A stretch of 64,000 nt of DNA from Caulobacter sp. Root343. GTDB lineage: Bacteria; Pseudomonadota; Alphaproteobacteria; Caulobacterales; Caulobacteraceae. This document shows, piece by piece, positions 56,043 to 64,000 of this stretch. The translations under genes and the position numbers were made by a program. The stretch lies in NCBI RefSeq assembly GCF_001425745.1, contig NZ_LMDF01000007.1, positions 472,973-536,972 on the forward strand, read 5' to 3'. Each line of letters starts with the position of its first letter. Positions within the stretch are counted from its first letter, which is position 1. The notes beneath the pieces are model-generated. The model worked only from the letters and a program-made list of their open reading frames with translations. It made no database searches and was not told where the DNA came from.

Positions 56043-57109
56043 CAGGCCCGCGCCGCCTGCGGAACCGTTTCGGCGGCGATCGCCTTGTCGATCGCCATGC
56101 GCGAGCGCACGCCGCCGGCGTCGATGTTCAACTTCAGGAGCTTGCGGTCCGGGTGGGCCAACAGATTGGCCTGCTGCCGCTCCAGCATCTCCAGGTCCTC
56201 GGAGAAGATCTTGCCCTGGCCTTCGCGGATGGTGTCGGTCAGGTCCGCGTCGGTGACCGCGAAGCTGCGGGCCATGCCCCAGAAGTACCAGTGCGAGGTC
56301 TCGGTCTCGGGCGTGATGAAGTCGACCACGACGCTGGAGACCTTCTTGTCGGCCGGAGCGTGATAGCCGCCGTGTCCGGCCAGAGCGACGCCGACCTCGA
56401 TCATCACGTGGCTGGGCAGAGAGAAGCGGCAGATCTGCCAGCGATCAACGAGCGCATCCTCGGGCTGGCCGGCGCCGCGCAGCGCCATGCGCCAGAACGG
56501 CGGCGCGTGGATGCCTTCCATGAAGCGGCTCGTCACCACCTCGTCGCCGTCGAGGCGGGTGGTCACCGGCGCCTCGTCGATCTCCTTCTGCCCGATGCTG
56601 GTGGCGTGGACATAGGTCTCGTGGGTCAGGTCCATCAGGTTGTCGACCATCAGCCGGTAGTCGCAGGCGATGTGGTAGAGGCCGCCGCCATAGGCCCAAT
56701 CGGAGCTGTCGGCCCAGAACAGCGGGTGCAGTTTGGCCGGATCAGCCTCGGCGGGATCGCCGGGCCAGACCCAAATGAAACCGTGGCGCTCCAGCACCGG
56801 AAAGGCGCGGATCGGAGGGAAGGCGGCGACGCGCTGGCCCGGCATCGACGCGGCGCGGCCTTCGCACCCCATGGTCAGGCCGTGATAGCCACAGACCAGC
56901 TCACCGTCGCGCACGAAGCCCAGCGACAGTGGCGCGCCACGGTGGGGGCAGAAGTCCTCGAGGGCGACCGGTCGGCCGTCCTTGCCGCGGTGAAACACCA
57001 TCGCCTCGCCGCAGATCCGCCGTCCCAGGGGCTTTTCCGCGATCTCTTGGGGCGTACAGGCCACATACCAGGCGTTGCGCGGCCAAACGGCCGCGTTCGG
57101 GGAGGGCAT
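56042..57109 (-). CDS. vanA: Vanillate O-demethylase oxygenase subunit
   Basis: Rieske non-haem iron oxygenase that demethylates vanillate to protocatechuate and formaldehyde. 355 residues, the usual length. Rieske motif CPHRGAPLS near residue 50 and CGYHG near residue 69; mononuclear iron ligands in MDLTHETYVHATSIG near residue 157. GAGGAAA precedes the ATG at 57109. The promoter is flanked and overlapped by two VanR palindromes. It links the ferulate branch to the pca genes. Confidence 0.95.
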   Translation of the reverse strand: MPSPNAAVWPRNAWYVACTPQEIAEKPLGRRICGEAMVFHRGKDGRPVALEDFCPHRGAPLSLGFVRDGELVCGYHGLTMGCEGRAASMPGQRVAAFPPIRAFPVLERHGFIWVWPGDPAEADPAKLHPLFWADSSDWAYGGGLYHIACDYRLMVDNLMDLTHETYVHATSIGQKEIDEAPVTTRLDGDEVVTSRFMEGIHAPPFWRMALRGAGQPEDALVDRWQICRFSLPSHVMIEVGVALAGHGGYHAPADKKVSSVVVDFITPETETSHWYFWGMARSFAVTDADLTDTIREGQGKIFSEDLEMLERQQANLLAHPDRKLLKLNIDAGGVRSRMAIDKAIAAETVPQAARA

Positions 57110-57132
57110 GGTGTTTCCTCGTGGTTCTGGTC

Positions 57133-57188
57133 GTTATTGGATCCAATAACGAACTGACATTTGCATTTCGTCAAGCATTGGATCCAAT
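57133..57188 (-). promoter_or_regulatory. vanAB promoter with two VanR operators
   Basis: GTTATTGGATCCAATAAC (57133-57150) is a perfect 18-bp palindrome; ATTGGATCCAAT (57177-57188) repeats its core. Read on the minus strand, TTGACG (57169-57174) and CGTTAT (57146-57151) are separated by 17 bases, so one operator covers the -10 hexamer and the other sits just upstream of the -35. ATTGGATCCAAT is the published VanR operator of the Caulobacter vanillate system. Vanillate would release the repressor. The vanR gene starts 51 bases beyond on the other strand, so it may be autoregulated. Confidence 0.9.
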
Positions 57189-57238
57189 AACTTGGATTCA
57201 GGTTGTGGCCGCAGAGGCGGCTCGGATAAGGTCGCGGC

Positions 57239-57973
57239 ATGGAGACTAAACCCATCAAGCCGGGCCAGCGGGTGATCGTGGCGCTTCGCAAGATGATCGC
57301 CTCGGGCGAGATCAAGAGCGGCGAGCGCATTGGCGAGATCTCGACCGCCGCCGCGCTGGGCGTCTCGCGCATGCCGGTGCGAACGGCTTTGCGCACGCTG
57401 GAGCAGGAAGGCCTGGTTGAACGCTTGGGCGCGCGCGGCTACGCGGCGCGAAGCATTTCCAGCGCCGGGATCCGTGACGCCATCGAGGTGCGCGGCGTGC
57501 TGGAGGGGTTCGCGGCCCGCCGCCTGGCCGAGCGCGGCATGACGCCGGCGACGCGAGAGCGGCTGGCCGGGCTGATCTCCGAGGGCGAAGCGCTCTTCAC
57601 CGCCGGACGGCTCAGCGCCGAGGACATGGACCGCTACGCCGCCTATAATCTTGCCTTCCACGACGCCCTGGTGGCCGGCGCGGGCAATGGCGCGATCGAG
57701 ACGGCCCTGGCGCGCAACAATTTCCAACCGTTCGCGGGCGCGGGCGCCCTGGCTCTGGATCTAATGGACCTGGAAGCCGAATATGATCACCTGTTGGCGG
57801 CCCACCGTCAGCATCAGTCTGTGTTCGACGCGATCGAGCGCGGCGACGTCATGACGGCCGAGCGGATCATGCGCGATCACGCCTTGGCGGCGATCCGCAA
57901 CACCAAGGTTTTCGAGGCGGCGGCCAGCGCGGGCCTACCGCTGGGCGCGGTCGGGACGGTTCGCGCCGACTGA
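57239..57973 (+). CDS. vanR: Vanillate-responsive GntR-family repressor VanR
   Basis: A 244-residue FCD-type GntR regulator. The N-terminal winged helix (residues 10-75) contains IGEISTAAALGVSRMPVRTALRTLEQEGLVERLGARGYAAR; the C-terminal helical FCD domain (residues 85-220) has ligand/metal-type residues, including His in NLAFHDALV and in the H-x-x-H segment LLAAHRQHQ near residue 182. It is divergent from vanAB across the double operator. ATG 57239 has GGATAAGG six bases upstream. Confidence 0.93.
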   Translation: METKPIKPGQRVIVALRKMIASGEIKSGERIGEISTAAALGVSRMPVRTALRTLEQEGLVERLGARGYAARSISSAGIRDAIEVRGVLEGFAARRLAERGMTPATRERLAGLISEGEALFTAGRLSAEDMDRYAAYNLAFHDALVAGAGNGAIETALARNNFQPFAGAGALALDLMDLEAEYDHLLAAHRQHQSVFDAIERGDVMTAERIMRDHALAAIRNTKVFEAAASAGLPLGAVGTVRAD

Positions 57974-58071
57974 CCGGTCAGCGCATGCTAAGGGCCTGGA
58001 GATCGCCGTGAAAGCGCTTTACAAGCGACTGGAATACAGTTTCCTCGACGTACGAATTGGGCTTGCCGACC

Positions 58072-58515
58072 ATGGAAGAGATCGCCGCCTTTGGCGTGCT
58101 GGGCGAAAGACTGGGGCTGCAGCTCCACTACGCCGACGTGCGCGCCATGGCGGGCCTGGCCGCGAGACTGTCGCCCTTGAAGGTCACGCCGGCGCGGGCG
58201 ACGGCGATCGTCTATATCGCTCTGCACGCCGGCTGCGATCAGACGACCCTGGGGCGGGCCTTGGGCGTCAATCGGGCCAGTACGATGAAGGCCGTCGACG
58301 AGCTGGAGGTTCTGGGCGCCATCGAACGCCGCCCCGGCCGTGACCGGCGGACCAACGCCCTTCATCTCACCGCCGCCGGCGAGACCCTGCGCGCGCGAAT
58401 TGAGCAGGAAACCCTGGCGCATGACCAAGCCGCGTTTGGCGCGCTGACCGTAGCCGAGCAGGCGGAACTCAGCCGGCTGTTGTCGAAGGTCCGGTCGGAC
58501 AGCGCGTCGGCGTAA
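58072..58515 (+). CDS. MarR-family transcriptional regulator
   Basis: A 147-residue winged-helix protein from ATG 58072; TTG 58057, five codons earlier in frame, is possible and no clear ribosome site decides. HTH residues 50-100: DQTTLGRALGVNRASTMKAVDELEVLGAIERRPGRDRRTNALHLT. It lies 98 bases after vanR on the same strand. MarR repressors of hydroxycinnamate genes sense CoA thioesters, so control of the vdh-ech-fcs operon is conceivable. Neighbouring alginate genes are another option. Confidence 0.85.
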   Translation: MEEIAAFGVLGERLGLQLHYADVRAMAGLAARLSPLKVTPARATAIVYIALHAGCDQTTLGRALGVNRASTMKAVDELEVLGAIERRPGRDRRTNALHLTAAGETLRARIEQETLAHDQAAFGALTVAEQAELSRLLSKVRSDSASA

Positions 58516-58864
58516 TTGCCGGGTCCAAGCAGGCCAACGGGCTAGCGATACCGGCTGTACGGCCGCGGCTCGGCCGCGGCGGCGGCATGCCTTTGCGCGC
58601 GCCAACAACACGTTCCCATTGGCCGACTTGAAGCTCCAGATGTTTCGGGTCCCGTCTCGAGGCGGCATCGCTCAAAGTCCGCCTGACATAATTGGTATTC
58701 GAAATTGGTATAGGTTTGTAGCGATCCGACTTCTTATTTTTGGCTATGACTTCCGGTATGAGTCGAGTATGCCTTCCTGAGGTCGGTTGGGGCGCGAATG
58801 CCTCGCTCGCGGCCGGAATGCCGGAGCGGTCTCTAGAACCGCCCGGGACCAGGGAGTGGATCCG
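58516..58864 (+). promoter_or_regulatory. Intergenic region upstream of the alginate operon
   Basis: No gene is seen in these about 350 bases. CCGCGGC/GCCGCGG at 58563-58579 can form a short hairpin that may end marR transcription. AATTGGTAT occurs twice as a direct repeat (58691-58699 and 58704-58712, 13-bp period). This half-site is typical of uronate-type GntR/FadR operators and recalls ATTGGT elements upstream of the lyase at 12212. An AT-richer stretch (about 58690-58745) probably holds the promoter. Confidence 0.5.
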
Positions 58865-61072
58865 ATGGCGTATGGGCGAGGCGGGCTGCTGGCGGCGGCG
58901 TTGATCGCGGCGGTCGCGACGGGCGGGGTCGCGGACGCGGCCGGGGCCGCCGAGGCGCGTCCAACCTCCGACGCCGTGGCGACCGAGGCCCTGGCCCAGG
59001 GCGCGCGCTATCCGATGTTCGCCAGCGAACTGAAGCGGGTCCGCAAGGAGGTCGACGCGGCCATCAAGGCCGGGATTGACGTCCCTGTCCCCAAGGATCC
59101 GGGCGGCGGCCGCACCCACGAGCAGCACAAGCGCAACTACACCGCTCTCTATGGCGCCGGACTGCTGTATCGGGCCACCGGCGACAAGGCCTATGCTGAC
59201 TACGCCGGCAAGATGCTGCTGGCCTACGCCAAGCTTTATCCAGGCTTGGGGCCGCACCCGGCCGCGTCGAACGAGGCCGCCGGCCGGCTGTTCTGGCAGA
59301 GCCTGAACGACGCGGTCTGGCTGGTCTACGCGATCCAAGGCTACGACGCCGTCCGCGACGCCCTGCCGGCCCAGGACCGCGAGACGATCGAGCGGAACGT
59401 CTTCCGACCGATGGCCAAGTTCCTGTCGGAGGAGCAGCCGCAGGTCTTCGACATCATCCACAACCACGCCACCTGGGCCTGCGCGGCGGTCGGCATGACC
59501 GGCTACGTGCTGCATGACCAGGCCCTGGTCGACAAGGCGTTGAAGGGACTCGACGGAAGCGGCAAGGCCGGCTTCCTGCGTCAGATCGATCAGCTGTTCT
59601 CGCCCGACGGCTACTACACCGAAGGGCCGTACTATCAGCGCTACGCCCTGCAGCCGTTCGTGCTGTTCGCCCACGCGATCGACGCCAATGCGCCGGAGCG
59701 CAAGATCTTCGCCTATCGCGACGGCGTGCTGCTGAAGGCGATCAAGGCCAGCGTCCAGCTGACCTATGACGGCTATTTCTTCCCGTTCAACGACGCGATG
59801 CCGGACAAGAGTCTGCGGACCGACGAGCTCTACCAGGCCGTGGCCATCGGCTATGGCGTGACCCACGATCCCAGCCTGTTGTCGATCGCCCAGTGGCAGG
59901 GCCGCACGACCCTGACGCCGGAAGGCCTGGAGGTCGCGCGCGACGTGGCGGCCGGCAAGGCTCAGCCGTTCCCATACGCCTCGATGCTGCTGCGCGACGG
60001 GCCCGAGGGCGAGCAAGGCGGGCTGGCGATCATGCGCTCGGATCCCAGCGACCAGGGCGAGGTGCTGGTGGCCAAGAACACCGCCCAGGGCATGGGCCAT
60101 GGCCACTACGACAAGCTGAACTGGATCCTCTACGACAACGGCCACCCGATCGTGACGGACTATGGCGCGGCCCGGTTCCTGAACATCGAAGCCAAGGACG
60201 GCGGTCGCTACCTGGCGGAGAACACCAGCTGGGCCAAACAGACGGTGGCCCACAACACCCTGGTGGTGAACGAAACCAGCCATTTCGGCGGCAAGGTCAA
60301 GGCGGCCAGCGCCTTGGCGCCCAAGCAGATCTTCTTCGCCGACGCCGGCGCGACCAAGGTCAGTACGGCCGAGATGGTCGGCGCCTATCCGGGCGTCGCC
60401 TTCCGCCGCACGCTGGTGCAACTCGCCGTCGAGGGGCTGACCGCGCCGCTGGTCGTGGACCTGCTGAGCGTCAAGGGCGGCAAGCCCGCGCAGTATGACC
60501 TGCCGCTACACTTCGCCGGTCAGATCATCGACGCCGGCTTTCCGCTGCGGTCGAACGTCGGAGCGCGCCCGATCCTAGGGACCGACGCCGGCTACCAGCA
60601 CCTGTGGGTCGACGCGACCGGGACGCCCGACGCGTCCAATGCCCGCCTGACCTGGATCAACGACAACCGTTTTTACACCTGGCGCATGCTGCCGCCGACC
60701 GGGGCCTCGGTGATCCTGGCCGAGAGCGGGGCCAATGATCCCCGGTTCAACCTGCGCCGCGAGCCGGTGCTGATCCAGCGGGTCAAGGACGCGACGGACA
60801 CGACCTTCGTCGGGGTGCTCGAGCCGCACGGGGCCTATGACCCCTCGGCCGAGACGACCAAGGGCAGCACCAGTCGGATCAAGGCTCTGAGCCATGTCCG
60901 CTCGGCGGACGCCGACCTCGTCTCGATCGATCTCGTCGATGGACGCACGGTGACCCTGGCGGTCGCCGATGGCGCCGAGGCCGGTCGCGAGCACAAGGCG
61001 GTCGTCGACGGCAAGGCCGTGACCTGGAAGGGCCATTTCGCCCGCTTCGACGGCGCGGGAGCTCAGCGATGA
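58865..61072 (+). CDS. Exolytic alginate (oligoalginate) lyase, PL17-like
   Basis: Periplasmic lyase that degrades alginate oligomers to unsaturated monouronate (which becomes DEH). 735 residues from ATG 58865, with AGGGAG about seven bases upstream; the longer frame lacks a site. Signal peptide residues 5-30. The catalytic block HNHATW puts Asn and His at residues 200-201 and EGPYYQRYA puts Tyr at 256-257, nearly the same spacing and numbering as N201/H202/Y258 of the PL17 enzyme Alg17C. The heparinase II/III domain (GHGHYDKLNWILYDNG near residue 411) follows. It overlaps the transporter start by four bases. Confidence 0.9.
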   Translation: MAYGRGGLLAAALIAAVATGGVADAAGAAEARPTSDAVATEALAQGARYPMFASELKRVRKEVDAAIKAGIDVPVPKDPGGGRTHEQHKRNYTALYGAGLLYRATGDKAYADYAGKMLLAYAKLYPGLGPHPAASNEAAGRLFWQSLNDAVWLVYAIQGYDAVRDALPAQDRETIERNVFRPMAKFLSEEQPQVFDIIHNHATWACAAVGMTGYVLHDQALVDKALKGLDGSGKAGFLRQIDQLFSPDGYYTEGPYYQRYALQPFVLFAHAIDANAPERKIFAYRDGVLLKAIKASVQLTYDGYFFPFNDAMPDKSLRTDELYQAVAIGYGVTHDPSLLSIAQWQGRTTLTPEGLEVARDVAAGKAQPFPYASMLLRDGPEGEQGGLAIMRSDPSDQGEVLVAKNTAQGMGHGHYDKLNWILYDNGHPIVTDYGAARFLNIEAKDGGRYLAENTSWAKQTVAHNTLVVNETSHFGGKVKAASALAPKQIFFADAGATKVSTAEMVGAYPGVAFRRTLVQLAVEGLTAPLVVDLLSVKGGKPAQYDLPLHFAGQIIDAGFPLRSNVGARPILGTDAGYQHLWVDATGTPDASNARLTWINDNRFYTWRMLPPTGASVILAESGANDPRFNLRREPVLIQRVKDATDTTFVGVLEPHGAYDPSAETTKGSTSRIKALSHVRSADADLVSIDLVDGRTVTLAVADGAEAGREHKAVVDGKAVTWKGHFARFDGAGAQR

Positions 61073-62364
61073 AGCGCGGCGGCTTGCGCTGGCTGATCGT
61101 CGGGCTGATCGGCCTGGCGACGGTGATCAACTATATCGACCGCAACGCCCTGGCGGTGATGTGGCCGGCGGTGTCGCGCGACATCGGCGCCGACAAGGCC
61201 GACTACGCCTTGCTGGTGACCGTGTTCATGGTCGCCTACGCGGTGGGTCAGTCGCTGTTCGGCAAAGTCCTGGACGTGATCGGGGCCCGCATGGGCTTCG
61301 CGGTCGCGATCCTGGTTTGGTCGGTGTCGATCGCCGCCCACAGCCTGGTGCGCTCGCTGGGTGTGCTGAGTCTGCTGCGCGTGACCCTGGGGATCAGCGA
61401 GGCGGGCAACTGGCCCGGCGCCGTCAAGGCCAACGCCCTGTGGTTCCCGCCACGCGAGCGGGCCCTGGCCCAAGGCGTGTTCAACTCCGGCGCGGCGATC
61501 GGCGCGATCATCTCCGCGCCGCTGGTGGCCATGCTGTACGAAGCGATCGGCTGGCGCGCGACGTTCCTGGTTGTTGGTGTGCTGGGCTTTCTATGGCTGC
61601 TGCCCTGGCTGTTCGTCTATCGCGCCGATCCTGACGCTCATCCGTGGCTGAGCGCGGCCGAGCGGGCCCATATCGCCGATCGCGACGGCGCGCCCGGCGC
61701 GGCGACGGCGGACTATTCGCCCAGCGTCCGCCAGCTGCTGCGCCATCGTCAGAGCTGGGCGATCATCGTCTCGCGGTTCTTCCTCGATCCGGTCTGGTGG
61801 CTGTTCGTCTCATGGCTGCCGATCTACCTGTCGGAGACCTTCGGCTTCGACGTGCGCCAGATCGGCCTGTTCGCCTGGGTGCCGTTCGTCGGGGCCATGC
61901 TGGGCAGCCTCGGCGGCGGCTGGCTGTCGGGCGCCCTGATCCGACAAGGCTGGGCGACCCTGGCCGCGCGGCGGCTGGCCGTCACCCTGGGCGGCGCGAT
62001 CATGCTGCCGGCCCTGGTCCTGACCTCGAGGGCGGCCGATCCACTGAGCGCTGTTCTGCTGATCGCCGTGATCCTGTTCGGCTTCCAGGTGGCCATTAAC
62101 AACATCCAGACCCTGCCCAGCGACTATTTCGGCGGCGGCGCGGTCGGCTCGATCGCCGGGATCGGCGGCAGCGCCGCCGTGGCCGGGACCCTGGTCACCA
62201 CCTGGCTGGTGCCGGTCATGACCACCCGGGGCTACGGCCCGATCTTCGTGCTCGCCGCGGCCATTGTCCCGGTCGGCGTGGCGTCTCTCTGGCTGCTGGG
62301 CGGGCGCGTGACGCCCGTGCCGCCGCCGCTTTCGGACATCAGTGAAAAGGGGCCTTCGGTATGA
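61069..62364 (+). CDS. MFS transporter, hexuronate/ExuT-like
   Basis: Inner-membrane importer of the anion:cation symporter group, 431 residues with 12 hydrophobic helices. NYIDRNALAVMWPAV in helix 1 (near residue 21), FGKVLDVIGARMG in loop 2-3 (near residue 64), and SEAGNWPGAVKANALWFPPRERA near residue 107 are typical of ExuT-type hexuronate and glucarate transporters. It is joined by ATGA overlaps to the PL17 lyase and the SDR gene, so it probably imports the unsaturated uronate or DEH for the reductase. Confidence 0.9.
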   Translation: MKRGGLRWLIVGLIGLATVINYIDRNALAVMWPAVSRDIGADKADYALLVTVFMVAYAVGQSLFGKVLDVIGARMGFAVAILVWSVSIAAHSLVRSLGVLSLLRVTLGISEAGNWPGAVKANALWFPPRERALAQGVFNSGAAIGAIISAPLVAMLYEAIGWRATFLVVGVLGFLWLLPWLFVYRADPDAHPWLSAAERAHIADRDGAPGAATADYSPSVRQLLRHRQSWAIIVSRFFLDPVWWLFVSWLPIYLSETFGFDVRQIGLFAWVPFVGAMLGSLGGGWLSGALIRQGWATLAARRLAVTLGGAIMLPALVLTSRAADPLSAVLLIAVILFGFQVAINNIQTLPSDYFGGGAVGSIAGIGGSAAVAGTLVTTWLVPVMTTRGYGPIFVLAAAIVPVGVASLWLLGGRVTPVPPPLSDISEKGPSV

Positions 62365-63113
62365 GGTTCAAGGATAAGGTCGCGGTCGTCACCGGCGGAG
62401 GTCGCGACATCGGGCGCTGCGTCTCGATGCGCCTGGCCGCCGAGGGCGCCAAGGTCGTCGTCAACTATCGCGGCGACGAGGCGTCGGCGACGGAAACCGT
62501 CCGCCAGATCGAAGCCGCCGGCGGCGCAGCCCTGCTGCACCGGGCCGACGTGACCTCGCCGGCCGAGGTCGCGGGCCTGGTCGATGCGGCGGTCGCCGCG
62601 TTCGGCGGCAAGATCGACATCCTGGTCAACCTGGCCGGCGGCATGGTCGCCCGCAAGACGCTGGCCGAGACGGACGAGGCGTTCTTCGACACGGTCATGG
62701 ACCTGAACCTGAAGTCGGCCTTCCTGGTGACCAAGGCGGCCCTGCCGCACATTCCATCCGGGGGGGCGATCATCAACATCGCCTCGCTGGCCGGCCGCGA
62801 CGGCGGCGGTCCGGGGGCCAGCCTCTACGCCGCGTCCAAGGGCGCCTTGATGACGCTGACCCGGGGCTGGGCCAAGGAACTGGGCCCGCAGGGCATCCGG
62901 GTCAACGCCCTGTGCCCAGGCCTGATCGGCACCAGCTTCCACGACATCTTCTCCAAGCCCGAAGGCCGCAAGGCCGTGGCCGGAAACACGCCGCTGCGCC
63001 GCGAGGGCCGGCCCGAGGAGGTGGCCGCCGCGGTCGCCTTCCTGGCCTCGGACGACGCCGCGTTCCTGGCCGGCGTGAACCTCGACATCAACGGCGGCCT
63101 GGCCTTCTCGTAG
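62361..63113 (+). CDS. SDR oxidoreductase, probable DEH reductase
   Basis: Short-chain dehydrogenase of 250 residues. Cofactor motif TGGGRDIGR near residue 11; NxAG-type NLAGG near residue 89; catalytic Ser in NIASLAG near residue 138 and YxxxK in LYAASKGAL near residue 155. A basic residue after strand 2 (NYRGDEAS) suggests NADPH preference. In alginate operons such SDRs reduce 4-deoxy-L-erythro-5-hexoseulose uronate to 2-keto-3-deoxygluconate. Assignment to DEH rests on the operon, since SDR sequences look much alike. Confidence 0.85.
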   Translation: MRFKDKVAVVTGGGRDIGRCVSMRLAAEGAKVVVNYRGDEASATETVRQIEAAGGAALLHRADVTSPAEVAGLVDAAVAAFGGKIDILVNLAGGMVARKTLAETDEAFFDTVMDLNLKSAFLVTKAALPHIPSGGAIINIASLAGRDGGGPGASLYAASKGALMTLTRGWAKELGPQGIRVNALCPGLIGTSFHDIFSKPEGRKAVAGNTPLRREGRPEEVAAAVAFLASDDAAFLAGVNLDINGGLAFS

Positions 63114-63122
63114 GAGGACTAC

Positions 63123-64000
63123 ATGAACCACAAACGCGCCACGCTGGCGGTCCTGGCCCTGCTGGCGGCGGCCCCCGCCGTCGCCGCGGCCCAGGCCCCC
63201 GGGCCGGCGCGGGAGCGCGAGCCCCGCACCGACGCCGCGCCGATCAAGGCCTACAAGATCATCCTGGTCGGCGATTCCACCATGGCGCCGGGCAGCGGCT
63301 GGGCGTCGAACTTCTGCGACCTGCACGTCAAGTCGTCGGTGGCCTGCTTGAACCTGGGCCGGGGAGGGCGCTCGACCCGCAGCTACCGCGCCGAAGGCTC
63401 TTGGGACATCGCCCTGAACGAGGCGCGGGTGAAGGGCTATGGCGCCACCTACGTCCTGATCCAGTTCGCCCACAACGACCAATCGACCAAGGGCGAGCGC
63501 TGGACCGACCTGGAGACCGAGTTTCCCGCCAATCTGAAGCGCTATGTCGAGGAGGTCCGCGCGGCGGGCGCCGAGCCGGTGCTGCTGACCCCGCTGACCC
63601 GGCGCGAGTTCAGGGCTGGCAAGCTCTACAACACGCTCGACGTCTGGTCCGACCAGGTGCGCAAGGTGGCGGCCGAGACCCAGACGCCGCTGGTCGACCT
63701 CAATCGCGACAGCGCCGCCCACGTCGAGGCGCTGGGGCCGGTCGCGGCCATGGCGCTGGCGATGGCGCCGCCCAACGACGCCGAGGTCGCCGCCGCCAAG
63801 GCCGGGACCACCCTGCCGCCGCGGCCGGCGGAGGAGGCGCGTCTGCCCGACGTCCCGATCACGGCGACCGGCCCGCGCGGCCAGATCGGCCTGAAGTTCG
63901 ACTACACCCACGTGGGGCCCGACGGGGCGCGGGTGTTCTCCAGGATCGTCGCCGAGGGCCTGGCGACCGCCGTGCCGGCGCTGCGCAGCCAGCTCCTTCC
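63123..64000 (+). CDS. SGNH-hydrolase acetylesterase (rhamnogalacturonan acetylesterase type), cut by window end
   Basis: Partial gene: at least 292 codons, open at the right edge. ATG 63123 has AGGAG about six bases upstream. Signal peptide residues 1-23 (ends AAAQA). SGNH blocks: GDSTMAPGSGWA near residue 50 (Ser), LGRGGRSTRSYR near residue 79 (Gly), FAHNDQ near residue 116 (Asn), and DYTHVGPDGARVF near residue 260 (Asp and His). The family removes acetyl groups from plant or algal polysaccharides in the periplasm. It lies nine bases after the SDR gene, so it may deacetylate the polymer cut by the PL17 lyase. Confidence 0.88.
   Translation, partial: MNHKRATLAVLALLAAAPAVAAAQAPGPAREREPRTDAAPIKAYKIILVGDSTMAPGSGWASNFCDLHVKSSVACLNLGRGGRSTRSYRAEGSWDIALNEARVKGYGATYVLIQFAHNDQSTKGERWTDLETEFPANLKRYVEEVRAAGAEPVLLTPLTRREFRAGKLYNTLDVWSDQVRKVAAETQTPLVDLNRDSAAHVEALGPVAAMALAMAPPNDAEVAAAKAGTTLPPRPAEEARLPDVPITATGPRGQIGLKFDYTHVGPDGARVFSRIVAEGLATAVPALRSQLL

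Overview
The window is a GC-rich (roughly two-thirds G+C), gene-dense chromosomal segment with about 46 protein genes. It looks like an alphaproteobacterium of the Caulobacter/Caulobacterales type. The grounds are the many TonB-dependent receptors, the VanR/vanAB arrangement with ATTGGATCCAAT operators, a XylR-type TGNTAGCGCTACCA site, frequent ATGA/GTGA/TGATG overlaps, and the gene repertoire. No tRNA, rRNA, insertion sequence, prophage or CRISPR array was seen.

Region 1 (0-11.6 kb) is vitamin B12 salvage. cobU is on the minus strand beside REP-like repeats. Divergent to it, a cobalamin riboswitch (about 1016-1190) precedes one tightly coupled run: btuB, threonine-phosphate decarboxylase, btuF, btuC, btuD, cbiB/cobD, cobQ, cobT, cobS and a small Cys-phosphatase. 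No corrin-ring genes are present here, so this set imports corrinoids and rebuilds the nucleotide loop. The terminal phosphatase is a candidate for the otherwise missing alpha-ribazole-phosphate phosphatase.

Region 2 (11.6-34 kb) is polysaccharide foraging. It holds a DUF2939 protein, an alginate-lyase-family enzyme (PL5/PL38-like), and a LacI regulator with a receptor, a tryptophan-halogenase-like flavoenzyme, GH3 and GH30. A second receptor follows with a 2OG-Fe(II)-oxygenase-like protein, a heparinase II/III lyase and a GH31 enzyme (alpha-xylosidase type, XylR-like site upstream). A further receptor on the minus strand ends the block. Palindromic LacI-type operators precede the two plus-strand receptors, and strong hairpins follow all of the non-B12 receptors.

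Region 3 (34-58.5 kb) is lignin-type aromatic catabolism, essentially complete. Feruloyl/coumaroyl-CoA synthetase, hydratase-lyase (HCHL) and vanillin dehydrogenase make vanillate or 4-hydroxybenzoate. VanAB (under VanR) and PobA convert these to protocatechuate. PcaHG, PcaB, a PcaD-PcaC fusion, PcaIJ and PcaF take that to succinyl-CoA and acetyl-CoA. PcaK imports aromatics. A receptor, benzaldehyde-type dehydrogenase, aryl-alcohol dehydrogenase and AraC regulator form an additional side unit. MarR genes sit at both ends.

Region 4 (58.5-64 kb) is an alginate/uronate operon: PL17 exolyase, ExuT-like MFS transporter, SDR (DEH-reductase-like) and an SGNH acetylesterase cut by the window end. ATTGGT-type sites occur upstream of both the PL17 operon and the PL5-like gene, which suggests a shared GntR/FadR-family regulator outside the window.
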